Notes: generated from the sequence alone by a model not told the origin. 64,000 bases of DNA from Micromonospora sp. MW-13 (GCF_003434305.1 NZ_QKKX01000005.1:124001-188000); one strand, 5' to 3'. Counted from the first letter of the stretch, positions 16,641 through 24,538 are shown. A program made the numbers and translations.

Positions 16641-17398
16641 ACGTCGTTTCCGCGGCGGGCCTCGGGCTGGTCGGGCTCGGCGGCCCGGCGCCCGCCGACC
16701 CGGCCCGGCGCGGCCCGGAGGAACTGCGCGCGCTGGCCGAGCGGGCCGGGCGGGAGCTGGAGGGCGCGCCGGCACCGGAGATCGCCCGCTGGGCGGCCGA
16801 GACCTTCGGCGACCGGTTCTGCGTGACCAGCTCGATGGCCGACGCCGTCCTGGCCCACCTGGTCTCCCGGGTCGCCCCCGGGGTGGACGTGGTCTTCCTC
16901 GACACCGGCCTGCACTTCCCGGAGACGCTGCGGGTCCGCGACGAGGTGGCCCGGCGGCTGCCCGTCAACGTCCGCTCGATCCGTCCGCGGCTCACCGTGG
17001 GCCAGCAGGACGGCGAGTACGGCCCCCGGCTGTTCAACCGCTCCCCGGACGACTGCTGCCAGCTCCGCAAGGTCGAGCCGCTGGAGCGGGCGCTGACCGG
17101 CTACGACGCCTGGGCCGCCGGCCTGCGCCGCGACGAGTCGCCGACCCGGGCCAACACGCCGGTGGTGACCTTCGACGCCCGGCGCGGCAAGGTGAAGGTC
17201 AACCCGATCGCCGCCTGGAGCCAGGCGGACGTGGACGCCTACATCGCCCGCCACGACATCCCGGTCAACGAGCTGTTCAAGCGCGGCTACGGCTCGATCG
17301 GCTGCTGGCCGTGCACCCGCCGGACCAAGGCGGGGGAGGACCCCCGGGCCGGGCGGTGGGCGATGTTCGAGAAGACCGAGTGCGGCCTGCACGTCTGA
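16637..17398 (+). CDS. cysH: Assimilatory adenylylsulfate (APS) reductase
   Basis: CysH reduces APS to sulfite with thioredoxin. The 253-residue protein has the two cysteine pairs of the [4Fe-4S]-containing APS class, Cys140-Cys141 and Cys223-Cys226, plus the catalytic C-terminal ECGLH with Cys249. The pyrophosphatase-like loop reads VTSSMADAVL near residue 63. The start overlaps the zinc-ribbon stop. The sulfite produced is the substrate of the upstream reductase. No cysDN or cysC lies nearby, so activation is encoded elsewhere. Confidence 0.95.
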   Translation: MNVVSAAGLGLVGLGGPAPADPARRGPEELRALAERAGRELEGAPAPEIARWAAETFGDRFCVTSSMADAVLAHLVSRVAPGVDVVFLDTGLHFPETLRVRDEVARRLPVNVRSIRPRLTVGQQDGEYGPRLFNRSPDDCCQLRKVEPLERALTGYDAWAAGLRRDESPTRANTPVVTFDARRGKVKVNPIAAWSQADVDAYIARHDIPVNELFKRGYGSIGCWPCTRRTKAGEDPRAGRWAMFEKTECGLHV

Positions 17399-18159
17399 CT
17401 GTCGTCGGGGTCGCGGGCGCGTCGCCTGCGGCCCCGGACCCGGTGGTCCTGGTCGCGCACGGCAGCCGGGAGCCCCGGGCTGCCGAGGCGACCCTGGCGC
17501 TGGCCCGGGCGGTCGCCGCAGCCCGTCCCGGCATGACCGTGGCGGCGAGCTGGCTGGACCACACCGAGCCCGGGCCGACTGCGGTGCTGCGGTCGCTCGC
17601 GGCGGCCGGCCACCCCCGGGCGGTGCTGGTGCCGCTGCTGCTCACCGCCGCGTACCACCGGCGGGTCGACGTCCCGGCGGCGGTCGCGGCGGCCCGGGAG
17701 TCGGGTCCGCCGATCGACGTACGCGTCTCCGACGTGCTCGGTCCCGCCGACGGCGTGGTCGACGCCGCGCTGCTGGCCGGGCTGCGACGCCGGCTGGCCG
17801 AGGCGGAGCCGGGCCGGTTCGACGCGCTGGTACTGGCGGCGGCCGGCACCCGGGACCACCGGGCGCGCGGCTCGGTGGGGCGGGTCGCGGCGGCGCTCGG
17901 CGCCGACCTCGGGGTGCCCTGCCGGGTGTCGTACGCCTCGGCCGCCCCACCGCGCACGGGCGCGGCGGTGGCCCGACTGCGCGCGGCGGGCCACCGCCGG
18001 GTGGCCGTGTCGGCGTACTTCCTGGCCCCCGGCCTCTTCCACGACGCCGTGCTGGCGGGGGCCCGGTCGGCCGGCGCCGTGACGGTGTCCGGGCCGCTCA
18101 CCGACGCCCCGGAACTGGCCGCGCTGGTGCTGCGTCGGGTGGACGCCGCGACGCGGTGA
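17380..18159 (+). CDS. Sirohydrochlorin ferrochelatase-like protein (SirB/CbiX family)
   Basis: Two tandem CbiX-like halves are visible, starting LVAHGSREPRA (metal-binding His) and, near the C terminus, FLAPGLFHDAV. The family inserts iron or cobalt into sirohydrochlorin, and iron would give the siroheme needed by the upstream sulfite reductase. It matches the mycobacterial order nirA-cysH-Rv2393. The start is uncertain: GTG 17380 overlaps cysH by 19 bases and has a weak site; a later GTG near 17441 would begin just before the active-site His. A strong hairpin follows at 18200. Confidence 0.85.
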   Translation: MRPARLTVVGVAGASPAAPDPVVLVAHGSREPRAAEATLALARAVAAARPGMTVAASWLDHTEPGPTAVLRSLAAAGHPRAVLVPLLLTAAYHRRVDVPAAVAAARESGPPIDVRVSDVLGPADGVVDAALLAGLRRRLAEAEPGRFDALVLAAAGTRDHRARGSVGRVAAALGADLGVPCRVSYASAAPPRTGAAVARLRAAGHRRVAVSAYFLAPGLFHDAVLAGARSAGAVTVSGPLTDAPELAALVLRRVDAATR

Positions 18160-18199
18160 GCGGCCGGCCTGACCACCCGCCACCGCCCGGACGGCAGAA

Positions 18200-18229
18200 C
18201 GCCCCGGCAGGGGTTGCCCTGCCGGGGCG
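18200..18229 (+). terminator. Terminator hairpin of the sulfur operon
   Basis: Thirteen-base perfect arms (18200-18212 and 18217-18229) flank a GTTG loop, 40 bases past the chelatase-like gene. It also lies 26 bases beyond the end of whiB1 on the opposite strand, so it may serve both. Confidence 0.88.
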
Positions 18230-18254
18230 TGGATGCCTTGTGGTGCGGTGTCGG

Positions 18255-18512
18255 TCAGGCGGAGTGAGCGCGCAGCACCCGGAGGCCGCCGCGCCGCTTG
18301 ACGGCGCGCCGCTCCTCCTCGCTCATCCCGCCCCAGACGCCGGCGTCCTGACCGGACTCGAGCGCCCACTGGAGGCACTGGTCGGTCACGGAGCAGCGCC
18401 GGCAGACGGCCTTGGCCTGCTCGACCTGCAGGAGAGCCGGACCGGACGTCCCGATCGGGAAGAACAGCTCCGGGTCCTCGTCGCGGCAGACAGCATGGTG
18501 ACGCCAGTCCAT
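18255..18512 (-). CDS. whiB1: WhiB1-type iron-sulfur transcription factor
   Basis: The 85-residue protein begins MDWRHHAVCRDEDPELFFP and is nearly superimposable on M. tuberculosis WhiB1 (84 residues), with cluster cysteines at the same positions 9, 37, 40 and 46 and the G-V-W-G-G turn followed by the basic RRAVKRR element. WhiB1 binds NO through its [4Fe-4S] cluster and contacts region 4 of the primary sigma factor; it is essential in mycobacteria. The Shine-Dalgarno aggagtg precedes the ATG. Two CRP-like sites lie in its long upstream region. Confidence 0.95.
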   Translation of the reverse strand: MDWRHHAVCRDEDPELFFPIGTSGPALLQVEQAKAVCRRCSVTDQCLQWALESGQDAGVWGGMSEEERRAVKRRGGLRVLRAHSA

Positions 18513-18710
18513 GGCGGCAACACTCCTCATTCTGGATGGGTGGCAGATTTGCTTTGGTGCTTTTCCTATATGCGTCCGCACGCCGAATGGTGACGGTTCG
18601 CGTCCATCAATTCGGCGCTGCGTGAGCAGGCTCTTGTGACCCTGGGACCTGCTGGAACAGCTCAACATGATGAGCGTATCCAGGCAATGTCCCGGTAACT
18701 CAAGTTCGCT

Positions 18711-18726
18711 TGTGAATACTTTCACG
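18711..18726. promoter_or_regulatory. CRP/FNR-type site 1 upstream of whiB1
   Basis: TGTGA and TCACG flank six bases, matching the TGTGA-N6-TCACA consensus in nine of ten fixed positions. Its centre is about 52 bases upstream of the predicted whiB1 start point. M. tuberculosis whiB1 is also controlled by CRP (Rv3676). Confidence 0.65.
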
Positions 18727-18769
18727 AACTCACGCGATGTCAAGGGTGGCGCTCGGAAAAACTCCGGGC

Positions 18770-18785
18770 GGTGAGCAAGCTCACG
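18770..18785. promoter_or_regulatory. CRP/FNR-type site 2 upstream of whiB1
   Basis: GGTGA and TCACG flank six bases, so the GTGA-N6-TCAC core is perfect. It is 59 bases upstream (relative to whiB1) of the first site. A two-site arrangement is also known for mycobacterial whiB1. Confidence 0.55.
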
Positions 18786-18957
18786 ACCCTTTTGTCCGGG
18801 TTCCGGAGTGATCCAGTTGCCCGGTGTACCACAGTCGAGGATCAATATAGTACAGTCCGCGTGACATTGCTGACATTTCCGGCACCTCGCCCTCGGTGTG
18901 GCGGCCACCGCGTCGTGCGGTGTGGGGGACCGCTCGACCAAGGGCTGTACCCGAGAC

Positions 18958-19908
18958 CTAACAGATTACTCTCAGTGCGGCGGGAATGGATGCGAATCTA
19001 ACTTTCTCCCGCTCGCCGAGATAGTCCCCGTCGAGCTGGAAGGCCTGCGGACGGCTCGTGAGCAGCGTGAACTCGTTCACGTCGTGCAGCCGCAACACCT
19101 GGCGGCCTCGGGGGTCCGGGTCCCGGGAGAACGCCTGAGTCACCGTGCGTGCGGTACTCGCCACGCGGAGCTGACGCATCGCCAGCACGTCCAGCCCGAG
19201 ATCGAAGGACGCCTCGGGGTTCGGGTTGATCTCGCGCTCGCCCAGGTACGTCCACGGCGCGGTGTTCTGGATGATGACGGTGGCCAGCTCGCCCACGGCG
19301 GCCTCCCCGGGCCGCTCCAGCGTGATCGTGGGGTGGCGCCGGTCCGAGCGGAGGAAGTACTGGTTCACCGTCGACCGCAGGTACAGCGCCGGGGTGGAGA
19401 CCCGACCGCGCCGGCGGGCCTGCTCCACCCGGTGGATGACCGCCGCGTCGATGCCGAAGCCGGCGCAGAAGGTGAAGTAGCGGTCGTCGGCCCGGCCCAG
19501 CCCGATCGTCCGGGACCGGCCTAGCCGCAGCCCCTCCAGGATCATGCTGGTGCCCTCGGGCCACTCCCGGGGCAGGCCCAGCGCCCGGGCGAACACGTTC
19601 GTCGAGCCGCCCGGGACGGTGGCCAGCGCCGGCAGGCGCTCGGCGGGTGTTCCGCCGGTGCGGATCGTCGGTGGCTCGGCCGTCATCAGGCCGTTCACCA
19701 CCTCGTTCACCGTGCCGTCACCACCGAGCGTGACCACCAGGTCGACGCCCTCCTCGGCCGCCTCCCGGGCCAGGTCCGTGGCGTGGCCCCGCCGGCGGGT
19801 GTACCGCACCGACAGGTCGACTTGGCTGCGCAGCGCCCGGACCAGGACGTCCCGGCTGCGCTCGCTGGTGGTGGTGGCCTTCGGATTGACGACCAGGACG
19901 GCCCGCAT
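18958..19908 (-). CDS. Diacylglycerol kinase-family lipid kinase
   Basis: A 316-residue DAGK catalytic-domain protein. The ATP-binding signature reads TLGGDGTVNEVVNGL (about residue 60) and is followed by VPGGSTNVFARALG, the second conserved block. Family members phosphorylate diacylglycerol or related lipids, and some phosphorylate sphingosine-type bases. The start is ATG 19908; TACAGT ends seven bases upstream and no Shine-Dalgarno is present, so a leaderless message is likely. M. tuberculosis has a similar gene (Rv3218) beside whiB1. It is divergent from a small membrane protein. Confidence 0.9.
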   Translation of the reverse strand: MRAVLVVNPKATTTSERSRDVLVRALRSQVDLSVRYTRRRGHATDLAREAAEEGVDLVVTLGGDGTVNEVVNGLMTAEPPTIRTGGTPAERLPALATVPGGSTNVFARALGLPREWPEGTSMILEGLRLGRSRTIGLGRADDRYFTFCAGFGIDAAVIHRVEQARRRGRVSTPALYLRSTVNQYFLRSDRRHPTITLERPGEAAVGELATVIIQNTAPWTYLGEREINPNPEASFDLGLDVLAMRQLRVASTARTVTQAFSRDPDPRGRQVLRLHDVNEFTLLTSRPQAFQLDGDYLGEREKVRFASIPAALRVIC

Positions 19909-19951
19909 GGGCGGCACTGTACCGCGATCCAGCGCGGGTATCGTGTCGCGC
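19909..19951. promoter_or_regulatory. 43-bp divergent region with two back-to-back leaderless promoters
   Basis: For the minus-strand kinase, TACAGT (complement of 19916-19921) stands seven bases before the ATG. For the plus-strand membrane protein, TATCGT (19939-19944) stands seven bases before the GTG. The two core elements are 17 bases apart, so each -35 region must overlap the other promoter. Confidence 0.6.
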
Positions 19952-20338
19952 GTGACCATCGACTCGGACCGGAATCCGACCGCGCTGCGATGGGCGGTCC
20001 GGCTGCTCCGGGCGGAGGCGGTCGCGCTCGGCCTGGTGGCCGGCTGGCTGATCTGGGCCGACCTCACCGCCGACACGACCGACCTGCCGTCGGCGTTGCT
20101 GGTGACCGCGTTCGCCCTCGGCGGCGCGGCGGCGCTGTGGGGGCTCGGCGGCGCCCTGGGTCGGCGCCGGGCCGGGGCCCGCGCCCCGGCGATCGTCCTC
20201 CAGCTCATGCTGCTGCCGGTCGGCTGGTACATGATCCAGGGCGGCCTGGGGTGGCTGGGCCTGCCGCTGATGGCGCTCGGCGTCGGGGTGGCCGCGCTGC
20301 TGGTCAGCCCGCCGGCCACCCGGGCCCTCGGCTTCTAG
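19952..20338 (+). CDS. Small integral membrane protein (Rv3217c-like)
   Basis: A 128-residue protein with about four hydrophobic helices: residues about 19-35, 45-65, 75-95 and 98-115. A basic GRRRAGAR loop lies between the second and third. No catalytic motif is visible. M. tuberculosis has an integral membrane protein of unknown function (Rv3217c) in the same position next to the kinase and whiB1. The GTG start has no ribosome-binding site and appears leaderless. Confidence 0.8.
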   Translation: MTIDSDRNPTALRWAVRLLRAEAVALGLVAGWLIWADLTADTTDLPSALLVTAFALGGAAALWGLGGALGRRRAGARAPAIVLQLMLLPVGWYMIQGGLGWLGLPLMALGVGVAALLVSPPATRALGF

Positions 20339-20366
20339 CCGGCCCGCCGCCCCGCACCGCGGGGAG

Positions 20367-20774
20367 TCAGTAGCGGGAGGCGCGTCGGGTGAGCAGGGAG
20401 ATGGTGGCCCGGCCGTTCGCCGCGTTCGCCGAGGCGGCCGTGGTCAGCGCGGTCAACACCTTCCAGGCGAAGGACGACTCGGAGGGCAGCGTCGCGCCGC
20501 GCACCGTGGGCACGGTCACCTCGACGGTGAGCGCGTCGTCGGTCACCGTGAACCGGCACTCCAGCTCGGCGTCCCGGGTGGCGATCGCGAGCAGCATGGC
20601 GCACGCCTCGTCCACGGCGATCCGCAGATCCTCGATCTCGTCGAGGGCGAACTGGAGACGGGCGGCGAGGCCGGCCGTGGCGGTGCGGAGCACGCCGAGG
20701 TAACCGCCGTCGGCGGGCACGGTGAGGTGCACCACGTCGTCGTCGGTCGCTGGCTGGCCGGTCAGTTGAGTCAC
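20367..20774 (-). CDS. RsbW-like GHKL-fold protein with degenerate ATP site
   Basis: A 135-residue protein resembling anti-sigma kinases and other HATPase_c_2 proteins. The helix EIEDLRIAVDEACAML corresponds to the N box, but the metal-binding Asn of that box is absent, and no D-x-G-x-G loop follows, so ATP binding is doubtful. The GTG start is preceded by a purine-rich gggggatgagg. No sigma factor or anti-anti-sigma gene is adjacent. It may act as a non-catalytic binding partner in a sigma-B-like network. Confidence 0.8.
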   Translation of the reverse strand: MTQLTGQPATDDDVVHLTVPADGGYLGVLRTATAGLAARLQFALDEIEDLRIAVDEACAMLLAIATRDAELECRFTVTDDALTVEVTVPTVRGATLPSESSFAWKVLTALTTAASANAANGRATISLLTRRASRY

Positions 20775-20805
20775 GCCTCATCCCCCCGGCGGGGACTCTA
20801 CCCCG

Positions 20806-21330
20806 TCAGGCCGACGGGTGGGCGGCCGCGCCGCCGGTCGCCTGCGCCGCGAGGGCGTGCAGGGCGGGCCCGGTCAGCCGGTACGGCACCCACTGCGCCA
20901 ACGGCGCGGCGCCCACCGTGGCGTAGAACCGGGCGGCCGGGTTCCAGTCGATCATCGACCAGTCGAGCCGCCGGTAGCCCCGCTCCACGCAGATCGCGGC
21001 CAGGGTGGCCAGCAGCCGCCGGCCCGCGCCGCTGCCCCGGGCCTCCGGGCGGACGTACAGGTCCTCCAGGTAGATGCCGTGCCCGCCGGCCCAGGTGGAG
21101 AAGTTGAGGAACCAGAGCGCGAAGCCGAGCGGGGCGTCGGCGTCGTCCACCGCCACGTGACCGAACAGCGCCGGCGCCGGGCCGAAGAGGGCCGCGTCGA
21201 GCTGCTCGGCGCTCAGGTGGCACTGGTCGGGCGCCCGCTCGTACTCCGCCAGCTCGTGCACCATCGCGACGACGGCCGGCACGTCCTCGGAACGTGCCGG
21301 CCGTACGGTCGGGGTGAGGCCGGCGGTCAC
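20806..21330 (-). CDS. GNAT-family N-acetyltransferase downstream of sodN
   Basis: A 174-residue acetyltransferase with an acetyl-CoA loop RPEARGSGAGRRLL near residue 100 and a typical ARFYATVGA C-terminal element. The sequence WSTWAGGHGIYLEDLYV-type strand resembles spermidine/thialysine acetyltransferases (written FSTWAGGHGIYLEDLYV here). The GTG start overlaps the sodN stop by GTGA, so the two are an operon. Its substrate, and the reason for the link to superoxide dismutase, are unknown. Confidence 0.87.
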   Translation of the reverse strand: MTAGLTPTVRPARSEDVPAVVAMVHELAEYERAPDQCHLSAEQLDAALFGPAPALFGHVAVDDADAPLGFALWFLNFSTWAGGHGIYLEDLYVRPEARGSGAGRRLLATLAAICVERGYRRLDWSMIDWNPAARFYATVGAAPLAQWVPYRLTGPALHALAAQATGGAAAHPSA

Positions 21331-21731
21331 GCCTGCTTGGTCTCCCAGAAGATCTTCGAGATCTCGTCGATCTTGGACAGCAGCTCGTCGGCCTTGGCCG
21401 GGTCCACGCTGCCCTTGGCGCCGCCGGCGCCGGCCAGCTTGGTGGCCTCGTTGAACAGGGTGTGCAGGTTCGGGTACTTCTCGAAGTGGGCCGGCTTGAA
21501 GTAGTCCGTCCACAGCACCCACAGGTGGTGCTTGACCAGCTCGGCGCGCTGCTCCTTGATGATCAGCGCCCGGGTGCGGAACTCGGGGTCGGTGTTCGCC
21601 TGGTACTTCTCGGCGATCGCCTTGACCGACTCGGCCTCGATCCGGGCCTGGGCCGGGTCGTAGATACCGCACGGCAGGTCGCAGTGGGCGCTGGCGGTGA
21701 CGCGCGGCGTGAGGATGCGCGGAAGTCGCAT
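21327..21731 (-). CDS. sodN: Nickel superoxide dismutase
   Basis: SodN dismutates superoxide with a single nickel bound by an N-terminal hook. The 134-residue precursor has a 15-residue leader, then HCDLPCGIYDP; after cleavage His1, Cys2 and Cys6 supply the nickel ligands. The mature four-helix body follows. A clear Shine-Dalgarno (ggagg) lies six bases before the ATG. The protease gene sodX is divergent, 85 bases away. A nickel-responsive regulator would be expected, but I could not identify a convincing Nur box. Confidence 0.97.
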   Translation of the reverse strand: MRLPRILTPRVTASAHCDLPCGIYDPAQARIEAESVKAIAEKYQANTDPEFRTRALIIKEQRAELVKHHLWVLWTDYFKPAHFEKYPNLHTLFNEATKLAGAGGAKGSVDPAKADELLSKIDEISKIFWETKQA

Positions 21732-21816
21732 CGGGATCCTCCATGGGAAGTTTGCGATGATCCAAGACGACATTACTCCTGGACATGCTCCCCGGCGGGG
21801 CGGAGGTGAAACCCGG

Positions 21817-22161
21817 GTGCGCCCTGACCAATCCCGGGCCGCGGACCGGCTGCGTGGGCCGCTCGCCGCCGTGCTGGTGGCCGGTCCCTCGATGGCGCCC
21901 ACCCTGCGCCACGGCGACGCCGTGCTGGTCCGCAGGGGTGGCCGCCCCGTCCACCCCGGCGACGTCGTAGTCGCCGTCTTCCGCAGTCGCCCGGAGCTGC
22001 TGGTGGTCAAGCGCGCCGTCCGGCCGCAGGACGGCGGCTGGTGGGTACGCGGCGACAACGACCTGGTCACCGACGACTCCCGGGTGTACGGCGTGGCCGA
22101 CGTGCAGGGCCGGGTGGTGGCCCGGTACTGGCCCCGCCCGGGCCGCCTGCGTCACCCCTGA
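21817..22161 (+). CDS. sodX: SodN-maturation serine protease SodX (S24/S26 type)
   Basis: A 114-residue signal-peptidase-like protein. The catalytic dyad is Ser25 in AGPSMAPTL and Lys65 in VVKRAV, and GDNDLVTDDSRVYG is the third conserved signal-peptidase block. It lacks a membrane anchor, as expected for a cytoplasmic protease that removes the SodN leader to expose His1. The GTG at 21817 has cggagg about nine bases upstream. It is divergent from sodN, the usual arrangement. Confidence 0.9.
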   Translation: MRPDQSRAADRLRGPLAAVLVAGPSMAPTLRHGDAVLVRRGGRPVHPGDVVVAVFRSRPELLVVKRAVRPQDGGWWVRGDNDLVTDDSRVYGVADVQGRVVARYWPRPGRLRHP

Positions 22162-22319
22162 GCTACCCGCCAGTATGACCCTACTCACATCAGGGTGGCG
22201 CCCGCGACACTATGCTCGGCAGGTGCCCGGGTGACCCCCCGCACCGCGCCACCGCCGCTCGTCGCCTCACCTGCGCCCGCGCCGGCTGCTTCGTCTGCTC
22301 GACAGATCCTGGAGTCACC

Positions 22320-23498
22320 ATGTCTTCGTCCACTGTGGACCCCGCTGATCCCGTCTTCCAACTGCACGTCGGCGGCAAGATGGCCGTCGCCTCCACCGTC
22401 CCGCTGACCAGCCGGGAGGACCTCTCCCTCGCGTACACCCCCGGGGTGGCCCGGGTGTGCGAGGCGATCGCCGCCGACCCGGCCCTGGCCGACGAGTACA
22501 CCTGGGCGGGGCACACCGTCGCGGTCGTCACCGACGGCTCGGCCGTACTCGGGCTGGGCAACATCGGCCCGCGCGCGGCGCTGCCGGTGATGGAGGGCAA
22601 GGCGGTGCTGTTCAAGCAGTTCGGCGGCGTGGACGCGGTGCCGGTCTGCCTGGACACCCAGGACGTGGACGAGATCGTCGCGGTGGTGAAGGCCCTCGCC
22701 CCCTCGTTCGGCGGGATCAACCTGGAGGACATCAGCGCCCCGCGCTGCTTCGAGGTGGAGCGCCGGCTCGACGAGGCGCTGCCCATCCCCGTGTTCCACG
22801 ACGACCAGCACGGCACCGCGATCGTCGTGCTCGCCGCGCTGCGCAACGCGGCTGCCCTGCTCAACCGTAAGCTGGGCGACCTGCGGGTGGCCGTCAGCGG
22901 CGCGGGCGCGGCCGGCGTGGCGGTGACCCGGATGCTGATCGCCGGGGGAGTGGACCCGGCCCGGGTGGTGGTCTGCGACTCGAAGGGGATCATCGGCCGG
23001 CACCGGACCGGGCTCACCGGCACCAAGGCCGCCCTCGCGGCCGACACCAACGCCGAGGGCCGCCGGGGCGACGTGACCGAGGCGCTGCGCGGCGCGGACG
23101 TGCTGGTCGGCGTCTCCGGCGGGCAGATCCCGGAGGAGGCGGTGGCCGGGATGGCCCCCGGCGGCATCGTCTTCGCGCTGGCCAACCCGACCCCCGAGGT
23201 GCACCCCGAGGTGGCCGCCCGGCACGTCGCGGTGGTCGCCACCGGCCGCAGCGACTACCCCAACCAGATCAACAACGTGCTGGCCTTCCCCGGCGTGTTC
23301 CGGGGCGCGCTGGACGCCCGGGCGACCCGGATCACCGACGGGATGAAGGTGGCCGCGGCCGACGCGATCGCCGGCGTGGTCGCCGACGCGCTGACCGCCG
23401 ACGCGATCGTGCCGTCCCCGCTGGACCCCCGGGTCGCCCCCGCGGTGGCCGCGGCCGTCGCCGAGGCCGCCCGCCGCGACGGCGTCGCCCGCGCCTGA
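22320..23498 (+). CDS. NAD(P)-dependent malic enzyme
   Basis: The 392-residue enzyme decarboxylates malate to pyruvate. Conserved blocks include AYTPGVARVCEAI with the catalytic Tyr, VLGLGNIGPRAALPVMEGK with the catalytic Lys, the metal ligands in NLEDISAP and FHDDQHGTA, and the Rossmann loop SGAGAAGVAV. It is the short bacterial form without a phosphotransacetylase domain. The ATG has ggag at the correct spacing. A TATGCT hexamer at 22210-22215 implies a leader of about 100 bases. The frame remains open 36 codons upstream, but that part is not conserved-looking. Confidence 0.94.
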   Translation: MSSSTVDPADPVFQLHVGGKMAVASTVPLTSREDLSLAYTPGVARVCEAIAADPALADEYTWAGHTVAVVTDGSAVLGLGNIGPRAALPVMEGKAVLFKQFGGVDAVPVCLDTQDVDEIVAVVKALAPSFGGINLEDISAPRCFEVERRLDEALPIPVFHDDQHGTAIVVLAALRNAAALLNRKLGDLRVAVSGAGAAGVAVTRMLIAGGVDPARVVVCDSKGIIGRHRTGLTGTKAALAADTNAEGRRGDVTEALRGADVLVGVSGGQIPEEAVAGMAPGGIVFALANPTPEVHPEVAARHVAVVATGRSDYPNQINNVLAFPGVFRGALDARATRITDGMKVAAADAIAGVVADALTADAIVPSPLDPRVAPAVAAAVAEAARRDGVARA

Positions 23499-23506
23499 GG
23501 CGTGGT

Positions 23507-23521
23507 GGAAGGGCCCCTTCC
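23507..23521 (+). terminator. Short GGAAGGG/CCCTTCC palindrome after malic enzyme
   Basis: Seven-base arms flank one base, nine bases past the stop codon. It is a weak terminator at best. Similar A/G-C/T palindromes may be dispersed elsewhere in such genomes; a genome-wide count would tell. Confidence 0.4.
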
Positions 23522-23584
23522 CGTCGCACTCGGGATGGGAGGAGGCCCTTCGCAACGCCCCTGGTCCTTGTTACGGTGCGGATC

Positions 23585-24538
23585 ATGCGTGCCGCCTTCG
23601 CGTCGAGCTTCGACGCCGACAACCCGCTCGCCGCGCTGACCGTCGGCGAGCGCCCCGAGCCGACCCACCCCGAGGACGACTGGGTCACGGTGCAGGTGCG
23701 GGCCAGTTCGCTCAACCACCACGACCTGTGGTCGCTGCGCGGCGTGGGGCTCGGCGCGGACCGGCTGCCGATGATCCTCGGCTGTGACGCCGTCGGCACC
23801 GACCCGGACGGCCGCGACGTGGTCGTCTACCCGCTGGTCGCCGACCCGGGCGACCCGCGCGGGACCTCCATCCTCTCCGAGCACTTCCCCGGCACCCTCG
23901 CCGAGCGGGTGGCCGTACCCCGGATGAACCTGCTGCCCCTGCCGGCCGGCGTGTCCGCGACGGACGCCGCCTGCCTGCCCACCGCGTGGCTCACCGCGTG
24001 GCGGATGCTCACCACCAGGGGCCGGGTCTCCGACGGCGAGTCGGTGTTGGTCCAGGGCGCGGGCGGGGGCGTCGCGACGGCGGCCGTCGCGCTCGCCGTC
24101 GCGCTCGGCAAGCGGGTGTACGCGACCAGCCGCGACCCCGGCAAGCGGGAGCGGATCACCGAGCTGGGGGCGACCGCGCTGGCGCCTGGCGCCCGGCTCC
24201 CGGAGCGGGTCGACGTGGTGATCGAGACGGTCGGGGCGGCCACCTTCGACCACTCGCTGAAGTCGGCCGCGCCGATGGCCCGGATCGTGGTCTCCGGGGC
24301 GACCGCCGGGCACGAGCCGAAGATCAACCTGCGCCGGGTCTTCGCCATGCAACTGGAGATCATCGGCACCTCGATGGGCACCCCGGGCGAGCTGACCGAG
24401 CTGCTGGCGTTCTGCGCCGAGCACGACGTGCGTCCGGTGGTGGACAGCGTGCTGCCGTTCAGCCGGGTCGCGGACGCCTTCGCCCGGCTGTACTCGGGCG
24501 ACGTCTTCGGCAAGATCGTCATCGATCACACGGCCTGA
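23585..24538 (+). CDS. Zinc-independent MDR-family oxidoreductase (quinone oxidoreductase-like)
   Basis: A 317-residue medium-chain dehydrogenase. The N-terminal GroES-like domain has SLNHHDLWSLRG and GCDAVGTDPDGRDVV; the NAD(P)-binding loop is GAGGGVATAAV at about 161-171. The cysteine cluster of structural-zinc enzymes is absent. The substrate is unknown. ATG 23585 is preceded by TACGGT with seven bases between and has no ribosome-binding site, which suggests a leaderless transcript. Confidence 0.88.
   Translation: MRAAFASSFDADNPLAALTVGERPEPTHPEDDWVTVQVRASSLNHHDLWSLRGVGLGADRLPMILGCDAVGTDPDGRDVVVYPLVADPGDPRGTSILSEHFPGTLAERVAVPRMNLLPLPAGVSATDAACLPTAWLTAWRMLTTRGRVSDGESVLVQGAGGGVATAAVALAVALGKRVYATSRDPGKRERITELGATALAPGARLPERVDVVIETVGAATFDHSLKSAAPMARIVVSGATAGHEPKINLRRVFAMQLEIIGTSMGTPGELTELLAFCAEHDVRPVVDSVLPFSRVADAFARLYSGDVFGKIVIDHTA

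Larger units (their letters stand above)
18513..18957. other. Gene-free 445-base whiB1 upstream region with lower GC
   Basis: No supported coding frame is present. Its base composition is visibly closer to even than the surrounding genes. It holds two CRP-like palindromes and, on the minus strand, a TACGCT hexamer (18673-18678) that could be the whiB1 core promoter, implying a leader of about 150 bases. A small RNA cannot be excluded. Confidence 0.7.

Noticed and set aside
21732..21816. Nur box between sodN and sodX
   Set aside because: Nickel control is plausible, but I found no palindrome close enough to the known Nur consensus.
22212..22319. 36-codon N-terminal extension of malic enzyme, or a Cys-containing leader peptide
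   Set aside because: The family starts at ATG 22320 with a good ribosome site; the upstream codons show no conserved motif.
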